64,000 nucleotides of DNA from contig JAZGUH010000409.1 in NCBI GenBank assembly GCA_037893225.1, positions 124,001-188,000 on the forward strand, read 5' to 3'. Origin of the DNA: Hippasteria phrygiana (Eukaryota > Echinodermata > Asteroidea > Valvatida > Goniasteridae). The stretch's first letter is position 1. Every line of letters begins with the position of its first letter. Both the position numbers and the translations under genes were made by a program. Below the pieces are notes generated by a model. That model ran no database searches. It was given only the letters and a program-made list of their open reading frames with translations, and was not told the DNA's origin. This document shows positions 38,799 to 50,209 of this stretch, one piece after another.

Positions 38799-40730
38799 TA
38801 ACGTTAAAATTTTGAAATTATCATAAAAATCAGATGATGACGTCATTATGACGTCACCTCAATTTTGATTTATAACATGTACTTGTTTAGCAACATACCA
38901 GGTTTGAATGCAATTGGACTTACGGTTCTCTTGATATGGGCCCTTGAAAAATGAGCCTTTAAGATGACATCACGTAACACATAATGACGTCATCGTGACA
39001 TCACTCTTCGGCACACAATTTCAGATTAGGGTCTATGTTTGGGTTAAGTTTGCTTAAGATCTGATGTTGTTTAGTGACCAAAGTGCCGCAGACAAAATTC
39101 GTGTTTAAGAAGAAACCAAAATAGTGGGTATTGTGTAGTTTAGGATTTCTGTATTAATTGTGTTCATGTTAGCTTCTGGAGTATTTGATTATTCCAAAAG
39201 CCTTTTTTTGTTACTAAAGTAGACTTCTCTGAATCCCAATGACACGTGCTTTTGTGATTTGGAAAGGTTTTTTAAGGCGGAAAATACGATTTTCTTACGT
39301 TGTGTCACGTTTTGGCTCGGTCAACTACTCTCCCACCAGCTATATATCCGTGTAAAGCTGGGTATTGCGCAATCACGTATTTTGTTACCTCTTAGCTAAC
39401 GATTTCACTCCAAAAAAACCCTGCAGATGTTCTTCGACGTGGCCCTTTGTTCTGAATGTGGCAAAACGAACAATTTTCAAGTAGATTGTGTTCATGCCTG
39501 GGCGAAAGTGTACTAAACTACACAATCGCGCGAACAGAACAAAAACAAAGGCTTTCCTGCTGTAGCGGAAACGCCAAAAAATGTGCGTCTGTTGTAAACA
39601 TACGCATGGCTTTTCCTTTTTTTCTTTTTTATTTAACATAAAGTATCAGAAGGTCTATGTCTTTGCTAAGTTTAAGATCTGAGATTATTTTATGATTAAC
39701 ATTTCGTACTCCAAACTTGACCTTTAAGTTCATGTTACATGCCACACGAAGACGTCATTATGACGTCACTCTTCGCGGCACGACTTTGCATCAGGGTCTA
39801 TACCTATGCTAACTCTGACTAAGATTCGATGTTGTTTGATGACAAAAGTGCCGATCAGAAAATCTATGCACAAAGTCTATGGGATTTGGGATAGAACTAA
39901 AATAAGAAGCAGAAAAAAAATAGATATAGGGCCTTCAAAAATGCAAATTTAAGATGACGTCACGTGACATGTGATGACGTCATCATGACGTCATGATTCG
40001 GCACCCATCTCGAGTAGATAGTCAATGCATATGCCAAGTTTGAAGTTCATGGCATTTGAAGAAGTGCAAAATTTTAAGAGTACAATGAAATTTGAAACAT
40101 TTACAAATTCATAAAAAATCAGCCGATGACGTCATCATGACGTCACTTCGGATTTTGCATGCTAGTGGCACTATCTACCTACCCACCAATTTTTATGACG
40201 ATCGGACGTACCCTTATGTGTGTTTCAGAAATGCACATTTTTGATGACGTCATGATGACGTCACACATTTTTCAAATGTATGTGAAAGAATATAGGAGCT
40301 AACAAAGCTATTACAAAAAGAATTTTGAATTTAGCATGTTCTGTTGGTGAGATATGGCTTTAAGAAACTTTGAAGTTGAAAAACTTTAATATTACTGTAA
40401 AATCGTATGATGACGTCATCATGACGTCACCTTAATTTTCATCTATAACACGAGCTACCATACCAACATACCAGGTTTGAAGGCAATCGGACCTACCGTT
40501 CTCTAGATATAGGCTCTTGAAAAATGCACATTTAAGATGACGTCACATGACACGTGATGACGTCATCATGACGTGACGTTTCGGCTTACATTTGCAGCTT
40601 AGGGTCTATGTTTGTGTTAAGTCTGATTAAGATCTGAGGTTGTTTAGTGACAAAAGTGCCACTTACAAAATTCGTGTACAAAGTCTATGGGATTTGGGAT
40701 AGAACTAAAAAATTCACAGAAAATCAGCCG
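38799..40730. repeat. Segmental duplication, copy A
   Basis: Nearly identical to 43184-45115, offset about 4386 bp, including a unique non-satellite stretch (39080-39650) bounded by inverted ATTGTGTAGTTTAG / CTAAACTACACAAT. Apparent 84-aa and 61-aa frames are the same in both copies but show no recognisable protein. Confidence 0.85.
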
Positions 40731-43129
40731 ATGACGTCATCATGACGCCACCTCGGATTTTACATGCTAGTAGCACTATCTACCTACCCCCCCCCCAATT
40801 TGTATGACAATCGGACGTACCCTTATATGTGTTTCAAAAAAGCACATTTTTGATGACGTCATGATGACGTCACACATTTTTCAAATGTATGTGAAAGAAT
40901 ATAGGAGCTAACAAAGCTATTACAAACAGAATTTTGAATTTAGCATGTTCTGTTGGTGAGATATGGTTTTAAGAAACTTTAGTGTTCAAAAACTTTAAAA
41001 TAGAAAAAAAAAAGTATGATGACGTCATCATGACGTCACCTCAATTTTCATCTATAACACGAGCTACCATACCAACATACCTCGTTTGAAGGCAATCGGA
41101 CGTACCGTTCCCTAGATATGGGCCCTTGAAAAATGCACCTTAAAGATGACGTCACAAGACACGTGATGACGTCATCATGACGTCACGTTTCGGCATACAT
41201 TTTCAGCTTAGGGTCTCTGTTTGTGTTAAGCCTGATTAAGATCTGATGTTGTTTAGTGACCAAAGTGTCCCGTACAAAATTCGTGTACCAAGTCTATGGG
41301 ATTTGGGATAGAACTAAAATAATCATAGAAAATCAGCCGATGACGTCATCATGACGTCACCTCGGATTTAACATGCTAGTATCACTATCTACCTGCACAC
41401 TAATTTTTATGACGATCGTCCCTACCCTTATATGTGTTTCAAAAAAGCATATTTTTGATGACGTCATGATGACGTCACACATTTTTCACATTTATGTGAA
41501 AGAATATAGGAGCTAACAAAGCGATTACAAAAAGAATTTTGAATTTAGCGTGTTCTGTTGATGAGATATGGCTTTAGGAAACTTTGAAGTTCAAAAACTT
41601 TAATATTACTGTAAAACTGTATGATGACGTCATCATGACGTCACCTCAATTTTTATCTATAACACGAGCTACCATACCAACATACCTGGTTTGAAGGCAA
41701 TCGGACGTACCGTTCTCTAGATATGGGCCCTTGAAAAATGCACCTTTAAGATGACGTCACATGACACGTGATGACGTCATCATGACGTCACGTTTCGGCA
41801 TACATTTTCAGCTTAGGGTCTCTGTTTGTGTTAAGCCTGATTAAGATCTGATGTTGCTTAGTGACCAAAGTGTCCCGTACAAAATTCGTGTACAAAGTCT
41901 ATGGGATTTGGGATAGAACTAAAATAATCATAGAAAATCAGCCGATGACGTCATCATGACGTCACCTCGGATTTAACATGCTAGTAGCACTATCTACCTG
42001 CACACTAATTTTTATGACGATCGTCCGTACCCTTATATGTGTTTCAAAAAAGCATATTTTTGATGACGTCATGATGACGTCACACATTTTTCACATTTAT
42101 GTGAAAGAATATAGGAGCTAACAAAGCTATTACAAAAAGAATTTTGAATTTAGCATGTTCTGTTGATGAGATATGGCTTTAAGAAACTTTGAAGTTCAAA
42201 AACTTTAATATTACTGTAAAATCGTATGATGACGTCATCATGACGTCACCTCAATTTTCATCTATAACACGATCTACCATACCAACATACCTGGTTTGAA
42301 GGCAATCAGACCTACCGTTCTCTAGATATGGGCCCTTCCAAAATGCACCTTTAAGATGACGTCACATGACACGTGATGACGTCATCATGACGTCACGTTT
42401 TGGCATACATTTTCAGCTTAGGGTCCCTGTTTGTGTTAAGTTTGATTAAGATCTGATGTTGTTTAGTGACCAAAGTGTCCCGTACAAAATTCGTGTACAA
42501 AGTCTATGGGATTTGGGATAGAACTAAAAATTCATAGAAAATCAGCCGATGACGTCATCATGACGTCACCTCGGATTTAACATCCTAGTAGCATTATCTA
42601 CCTGCACACTAATTTTTATGACGATCGTCCCTACCCTTATATGTGTTTCAAAAAAGCATATTTTTGATGACGTCATGATGACGTCACACATTTTTCACAT
42701 TTATGTGAAAGAATATAGGAGCTAACAGAGCTATTACAAAAAGAATTTTGAATTTAGCATGTTCTGTTGGTGAGATATGGCTTTAAGAAACTTTAAAGTT
42801 CAAAAACTTAAAAATTACTATAAAATCGCATGATGACGTCATCATGACGTCACCTCAATTTTCATCTATAACACGAGCTAGCCTACCAACATACCAGGTT
42901 TGAAGGAAATTGGATATACCGTTCTCTAGATATGGGCCCTTGAAAAACGCACATTTAGGATGACGTCACGTGACACGTGATGACGTCATCATGACGTCAC
43001 TCTACGACATACAATTTCAGCTTAGGGTCTACGTTTGAGATAAGTTTGGTTAGGTTCTGAGGTTTTTTAAGACCTAAAGTGCCGCCGACAAAATTCGTGT
43101 ACAAAGTCTATGGGATTTTGGTCAGAACT

Positions 43130-43182
43130 AAAAGAAGAAGAAGAAGAAGAAGAAGAAGAAGAAGAAGAAGAAGAAGAAGAAA
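43130..43182. repeat. (GAA)n microsatellite at a duplication border
   Basis: About 16 GAA units directly before copy B begins. A related AAAAGAAG run occurs at the end of the satellite near 46142. Confidence 0.9.
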
Positions 43183-43183
43183 T

Positions 43184-45115
43184 TAACGTTAAAATTTTGA
43201 AATTACCATAAAAATCAGATGATGACGTCATTATGACGTCACCTAAATTTTGATTTATAACATGTACTTGTTTAGCCAACATACCAGGTTTGAATGCAAT
43301 TGGACTTACGGTTCTCTTGATATGGGCCCTTGAAAAATGAGCCTTTAAGATGACATCACGTAACACATAATGACGTCATCGTGACATCACTCTTCGGCAC
43401 ACAATTTCAGATTAGGGTCTATGTTTGGGTTAAGTTTGCTTAAGATCTGATGTTGTTTAGTGACCAAAGTGCCGCAGACAAAATTCGTGTTTAAGAAGAA
43501 ACCAAAATAGTGGGTATTGTGTAGTTTAGGATTTCTGTATTAATTGTGTTCATGTTAGCTTCTGGAGTATTTGATTATTCCAAAAGCCTTTTTTTGTTAC
43601 TAAAGTAGACTTCTCTGAATCCCAATGACACGTGCTTTTGTGATTTGGAAAGGTTTTTTAAGGCGGAAAATACGATTTTCTTACGTTGTGTCACGTTTTG
43701 GCTCGGTCAACTACTCTCCCACCAGCTATATATCCGTGTAAAGCTGGGTATTGCGCAATCACGTATTTTGTTACCTCTTAGCTAACGATTTCACTCCAAA
43801 AAACCCCTGCAGATGTTCTTCGACGTGGCCCTTTGTTCTGAATGTGGCAAAACGAACAATTTTCAAGTAGATTGTGTTCATGCCTGGGCGAAAGTGTACT
43901 AAACTACACAATCGCGCGAACAGAACAAAAACAAAGGCTTTCCTGCTGTAGCGGAAACGCCAAAAAATGTGCGTCTGTTGTAAACATACGCATGGCTTTT
44001 CCTTTTTTTCTTTTTTATTTAACATAAAGTATCAGAAGGTCTATGTCTTTGCTAAGTTTAAGATCTGAGATTATTTTATGATTAACATTTCGTACTCCAA
44101 ACTTGACCTTTAAGTTCATGTTACATGCCACACGAAGACGTCATTATGACGTCACTCTTCGCGGCACGACTTTGCATCAGGGTCTATACCTATGCTAACT
44201 CTGACTAAGATTCGATGTTGTTTGATGACAAAAGTGCCGATCAGAAAATCTATGCACAAAGTCTATGGGATTTGGGATAGAACTAAAATAAGAAGCAGAA
44301 AAAAAAATAGATATAGGGCCTTCAAAAATGCAAATTTAAGATGACGTCACGTGACATGTGATGACGTCATCATGACGTCATGATTCGGCACCCATCTCGA
44401 GTAGATAGTCAATGCATATGCCAAGTTTGAAGTTCATGGCATTTGAAGAAGTGCAAAATTTTAAGAGTACAATGAAATTTGAAACATTTACAAATTCATA
44501 AAAAATCAGCCGATGACGTCATCATGACGTCACTTCGGATTTTGCATGCTAGTGGCACTATCTACCTACCCACCAATTTTTATGACGATCGGACGTACCC
44601 TTATGTGTGTTTCAGAAATGCACATTTTTGATGACGTCATGATGACGTCACACATTTTTCAAATGTATGTGAAAGAATATAGGAGCTAACAAAGCTATTA
44701 CAAAAAGAATTTTGAATTTAGCATGTTCTGTTGGTGAGATATGGCTTGAAGAAACTTTGAAGTTGAAAAACTTTAATATTACTGTAAAATCGTATGATGA
44801 CGTCATCATGACGTCACCTTAATTTTCATCTATAACACGAGCTACCATACCAACATACCAGGTTTGAAGGCAATCGGACCTACCGTTCTCTAGATATAGG
44901 CTCTTGAAAAATGCACATTTAAGATGACGTCACATGACACGTGATGACGTCATCATGACGTCACGTTTCGGCTTACATTTTCAGCTTAGGGTCTATGTTT
45001 GTGTTAAGTCTGATTAAGATCCGAGGTTGTTTAGTGACCAAAGTGCCACTTACAAAATTCGTGTACAAAGTCTATGGGATTTGGGATAGAACTAAAAAAT
45101 TCACAGAAAATCAGC
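43184..45115. repeat. Segmental duplication, copy B
   Basis: See copy A at 38799-40730; differences are scattered single bases and a one-base indel. Confidence 0.85.
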
Positions 45116-46348
45116 CGATGACGTCATCATGACGTCACCTCGGATTTTACATGCTATTAGCACTATCTACCTACCCACTAATTTTTATGACGATCGGACG
45201 TACCCTTATGTGTGTTTCAGAAATGCACATTTTTGATGACGTCATGATGACGTCACACATTTTTCAAATGTATGTGAAAGAATATAGGAGCTAACAAAGC
45301 TATTACAAAAAGAATTTTGAATTTAGCATGTTCTGTTGGTGAGATATGGCTTTAAGAAACTTTGAAGTTCAAAAACTTAAAAATTAATATAAAATCATAT
45401 GATGACGTCATCATGACGTCACGTCAATTTTCATCTATAACACGAGCTAGCCAACCAACATACCAGGTTTGAAGGAAATTGGATATACCGTTCTCTAAAT
45501 ATGGGCCCTTGAAAAACGCACATTTAGGATGACGTCACGTGACACGTGACACGATTTTAACAATTCAAGAATTCAGCGACTTGAAAAAAGACTAGAAATC
45601 AACCCCTTTTATAAACAGCAAGCTCATAATAGCCATGGTTATCAGCCCGTCCCAGAATTCCTTTGTGTTATATTGAATTTGGTCTAAATTTTGAAATGGC
45701 TGTCATTTCTTACTTGAGTGAGCCACGATCATGAAATTTTGGAATTGGGTACAGGAAAATTCAATATATACATTTTTGTAATCGGATTGACCCTTACATG
45801 CGTTAACAAAAAAACACATTTTTGATGACGTCATCATGACGTCACACAATTTTCGCAATTTAGGGCATATCTTTGAGACATACCAAAGCTATAAGAAAAA
45901 GAATTTTGAAAATATCTTGTTTTGTTCGCTAGATATATTTAAAAGAATGTTACGATTTTAAAAATTCAAAAATTCATAAAAAATCACGTGATGACGTCAT
46001 CACGACGTCACTCTACGACATACAATTTCAGCTTAGGGTCTATGTTTGATGTAAGTTTGGTTAGGTTCTGAGGTTTTTTAAGACCTAAAGTGCCGCCGAC
46101 AAAATTCGTGTACAAAGTCTATGGGATTTTGGTCAGAACTAAAAGAAGAAGAAAAAGAAAAAAAAAAAAAATCAGAACAAAAACAAAGCCTTTTCCGAAG
46201 GATTTCGGAAAAGCCAATAATTGGGGAATCCCTCTCACGGTACCAGTTACTGATGAATGAAAATTTCTGATATTAGAGCAGCTAAATGTTGTCACATTAT
46301 TAGCCAATCAGAAGAGCATTTTTGCAAGTATAACATTAACAACGAACA

Positions 46349-46655
46349 TGGGACAGGTCGACCGACCGCTGGGACAGGTCGACCGACCGCTGGGACAGGT
46401 CGACCGACCGCTGGGACAGGTCGACCAACCACTGGGACAGGTCGACCGACCGCTGGGACAGGTCGACCGACCGCTGGGACAGGTCGACCGACCGCTGGGA
46501 CAGGTCGACCGACCGCTGGGACAGGTCGACCGACCGCTGGGACAGGTCGACCGACCGCTGGGACAGGTCGACCGACCGCTGGGACAGGTCGACCGACCGC
46601 TGGGACAGGTCGACCGACCGCTGGGACAGGTCGACCGACCGCTGGGACAGGTCGG
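46349..46655. repeat. 21-bp minisatellite, about 14.5 copies
   Basis: The unit contains CAGGTCGACCGACCGC. Only one unit differs visibly (CAACCACTG variant). Since 21 is a multiple of 3, two plus frames stay open ((GTGRPTA)n and (GQVDRPL)n); neither has gene-like context. Confidence 0.95.
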
Positions 46656-48002
46656 TCGCGTCTAGTTACTCGAAAAACTCATGATTCTGAAAATTCGTAA
46701 ATAATTAACGGGTTTCAAATTTATTCCCCCAATTAACGTAATATAAACAAGGTTCCTTGGTCCCAAATATTGTAAATTCGGATTCCAACACAATCGGTAG
46801 GCTTATTAATTCATTCAAGGCTTAACCACAATCACATTACCCGGCCCCCTGTGTATCCAAGCCCCATTCAAAACGACAGCGCTGTCCGGCCCACATCAAC
46901 CCAATCACCCTGCCAAGGACCCCCCCCCCCCCCCCCCCCCCCACCGAGAAACCCCAGCAATAGATGACTGTCTTCCCATTTGGCGCAGACGGTCGAGTTG
47001 TCCGAGCCCCGTAGGCCCCAAGACCACTAAAGTTGACTACTAAGTTTGCTACTTGTAAACCGATATAATGTATTTACATGCATACACAAATGTTTCGCTT
47101 TCAAACTGAATTTTAATTTATTTGTAACAACTGAAATAAAAACAAAGCTACATTCATTGGAACATTTTTTTCATATTTCTTTTTAAAATATAAAACAGTG
47201 TAGAACTTTTCTGTACAATTAATAGCCTGTCATGAGGGATATAGTAAAAGAAAATAGGATTCAAAATAGAGATTGGTGTCTATAAAAACTATTAAAAAAA
47301 ATTTGATCTAGGTCTGTTGACTACTTAGAATTGCAGTATAGTAACCATACATAAATGTGTTATTCATGCACATAGGCCAACAATCTGAAACACCCCTTAC
47401 TCCCTACTGGTGCATGAATAATAAGTTCTGTAACCCTCACACGCATGTACATGTACACACATTTACCTTCCATACCTTGTGTGGACATTCCTTTGTTTTC
47501 ATGTAGTTGAGAAAAAAGCCAATTTCACTCGCACTGTGAATGTTCTTTCAACCCAAATTTTTGATTGTGATTCCCTTAAATGTTCCCCTTCATTTTGCGA
47601 CAGATAACCCTAACCCCAAAATGAGGGGAAATGTTATGCGGACATGGGCAAGTCCACATAACGTTTTCTTTCCTTCCTGCTTCGTGAGGACATCGTCCAC
47701 ACAGAGTATGCAAGGTAATTATAAGAGCATGTAATATAACGTGTGTAACTACATGTAGGAAAGTTTTTACAGTTTCAATTTTTGTAATAGAATTCTCCTT
47801 AAAACCTTCGACAAGAATGAGTCTTATAGTCATGTCACTCAAAAACTGAAAAAATTCAAACAATTCTGGTACTAAATCTAAAATAAAGATACAACATTCA
47901 GAAGAAAAAAGATGGCTCAAGCCTGGTCTTTTGTGAAAGAAAAAGCTTAACACAAATAAACATGAGTGCCACAAGTGTCGAAAGCCCTTGAAGTTTTTAG
48001 TT
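46656..48002. other. Spacer with poly-C tract
   Basis: Poly-C at 46921-46942. AT-rich elsewhere. A TAACCCTAACCCC word at about 47605 may be one end of a telomere-end element. No gene recognised. Confidence 0.5.
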
Positions 48003-48330
48003 TTATGGGGATTTTCTACAAACTTTCACTCTGAGTTTTTTAATCTTAGCTTGTAGGGGCTCACACTTATCTCTCCAATTGTTCACGTACTTCTTCATTT
48101 GATGGAGTTCTGATGGCAATGTGTAGAAGCCATGATTATTCTGGAAAGTCACTATTTTGCTCTGCATATCCTGGTCTTCTGCAGGTTTATGAAGGGAACT
48201 GGCTCTCTTGCAAGTTTGAGAGTCAAACAGTGTAGGCACAGCATTTCACTTGAGGATTCTGGTTTTACCACCCATTTTAAAACACTCGGGGTCAAAATGC
48301 TTTGAGCAGAGGCTATCTTGAAGAGAAGGA
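48003..48330 (-). pseudogene. THAP-domain fragment with coiled-coil tail, one premature stop
   Basis: The minus strand reads PSLQDSLCSKHFDPECFKMG, then GKTRILK, a TGA at 48246-48248, then NAVPTLFDSQTCKR and a Lys-rich helical tail ending in TAG/TGA-type stop at 48003. CSKHF and AVPTLF are the C-terminal signature of the THAP zinc finger. The N-terminal C2 half was not found. It may be a P-element-type transposase remnant or a broken host gene exon. Confidence 0.65.
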
Positions 48331-48577
48331 TTCATCCCAATGCATAACATACATCCACTGTCTGGTGAGGTCTAACGCATGTACACGTAGTGGAATCTTG
48401 CTTCCTCTGAATACTGCTGTTTGCACCCCCACGCTACAGGTTCGAGGCATTGCACATCACCTTCATCTCTGCAAAACATGTACCAGAAAAAACAAGTGTT
48501 TATTAACATTTATTCATAAGCAAATTTGTTATCAAGTTGGGTCATAGGCACTGACAAAAATAAATTTCCAAAGGGAA

Positions 48578-48952
48578 AGATTTTACTTTAATAACCCCCC
48601 GCCCTCCACCAAAATTAGTCAGGAACAGCAAATCTTGGAAAATATCTATCCATCTGTGTTCAGAATTGTATAAACACTTGGCACAACCTTTACATTTTAC
48701 AATTGAGAATTTTGTTGGGAAATTTTCGTGAAATCTAGGGGAAGAAAGTTTGTGTTTTCTGTGTTAGATGTTCTTGGCACAGTGCACAGTGTATGGTAAC
48801 TCGAAGTGTTCACATGTTGATTTCTGCCTTATTCTTTTTTACAGATTTTTGCCAAGTCTTTATACAATTCTGAATACAAGTGGAGGGTTATTTTCCAAGA
48901 TTTGCTGTTTCTGACCGATTTTGGATGAGGGTATTAAAGTAAAATCTTCCAA
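48578..48952. mobile_element. Foldback element with about 90-bp arms (TTTTACTTTAATA family)
   Basis: The left arm includes GATTTTACTTTAATAACC and AGCAAATCTTGGAAAATA; the right arm repeats them inverted. A second copy is at 53338-53703. Confidence 0.75.
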
Positions 48953-49186
48953 TAAAAAATGTACGACTCTCGATACTGTGTACATACATGTATAAGAGTT
49001 CAAAACCTAATGTACTTTAAACATGCAATGCAAGAAAATAGACTGACACAGGAAATCAGTCCAACACCCAGTTTAGTACTGAATCAGTCAACTGTGCCAA
49101 ACATGTCAAAAGAAGAAGCAGTCTGTTACTATAATATAGGCCTAGGCCACATCTCTCCACACCCGTATGCCACATTTAAGAGATCA

Positions 49187-49515
49187 GGGGGGGGGGGGGG
49201 GGTTTCAAATTCCCCCTCCTCCCCACTCGTTGACATCTTTTGTTGTTGCTTGTAAAATGTAAGGGCCTATGCCTAAAGTTGCAAACCAGAAAAGGAAAAC
49301 CCTGCAATTGGTCTAGTTTATTTTTGCTATGGGTAAGAACAAACAAAAAGGTTAAAAATGGCGCCACCAACGTTGAGAAAGTGTCCATCGACACCCCCCC
49401 CCCCCCCCCCCCCCCCCCTCCGAACTCGTACAATTTTGTTGGAAGGCGAAACATTTTGGAAGTCAACTTGGGCAAATTTACATTTAACAAAATCAGAAAC
49501 ACCCCCCCCCCCTGC
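49187..49515. repeat. Cluster of G/C homopolymer tracts
   Basis: Poly-G at about 49187-49202, poly-C at about 49395-49418 and 49502-49512. Together with 46921 these make several potential G-quadruplex or i-motif tracts within 2.6 kb. Confidence 0.8.
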
Positions 49516-50209
49516 AAACAATCAATCTTTTTAAACAGTTGGACATGCACGTGCACCAGTCTAGTCTTTGGCTTCGAACTGAAATCATGTGCCCTTTCAG
49601 TAGGTGCAAAATATTTTATAAAAAGTCTCATTTAGATTTTTAATTGAGCCTTCAAACTTGGCTGTTGAAATACCGGGGACCTTATCTTTGTCACGTAAAA
49701 GAAATTGGAGAACTTGTTGGCTAAAAAGTAAAGTGTGAATGAAGTTGCCACGATTTGTTTTGCGTGTTTTTCACTTTCAGCACTCAAGGTGACATGGTGC
49801 TTATCATGAATTACACAATTAGGCCTAAGCCTCAACCATGGAGGAAGGAAAAAACAGAATAATGAGTGCATAAAAAAATGATAAACTGGCGTGATACTTG
49901 TCATTATGTCAATGTTTGTCAGTCCTACTCCTGGCTAAATTAGTATTTTTCCCCTGTTACTGTTAGGCCTAAATATTGAATGAAATTCCCGTAAACTTCA
50001 TGTCTAACCCTGATCATGTTTATTTTTCTCTCATAAAAGACATAAAAATGCTCAAAATTACCCTTTTCTGTGCCGTTGCTTTGAGGACTTCACAAACGGA
50101 CCGCCGCGTACTGTGCGAAAATGTGTACGTGAATATGGATGTGGACCGATTTTGCCCATAGTTTTCAAAAATGGCGGCTTTCCTGAAATTACAGTATTGC
50201 GCCCCCAGT

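Larger units (their letters stand above)
38520..46130. repeat. CRE-saturated satellite, 604-bp higher-order units
   Basis: Tandem units of about 604 bp (for example phases at 40127, 40729, 41337, 41941, 42545). Each contains four blocks built from TGACGTCATCATGACGTCA or its inverse form; each block holds two (sometimes three) consensus CREs TGACGTCA, 11 bp apart. Between blocks, parallel AT-rich sentences recur, suggesting an ancestral unit of about 150 bp. By hand I count about 75 exact TGACGTCA octamers. Edge units (38520-39100, 45550-46130) are divergent. Confidence 0.92.

Noticed and set aside
39385..39641. 84- and 61-residue frames present in duplicate (also at 43771-44027)
   Set aside because: Identity in both copies comes from the segmental duplication, not selection; no recognisable protein features.
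38520..46130. CRISPR-like array of palindromic repeats
   Set aside because: Units are about 604 bp with conserved spacers, in a eukaryotic context and without cas genes; it is a satellite.
46257..46700. 147-residue open frame with (GTGRPTA)n repeats
   Set aside because: It is the 21-bp minisatellite read through; 21 is a multiple of three so more than one frame stays open. No splice signals, start context or flanking protein homology.
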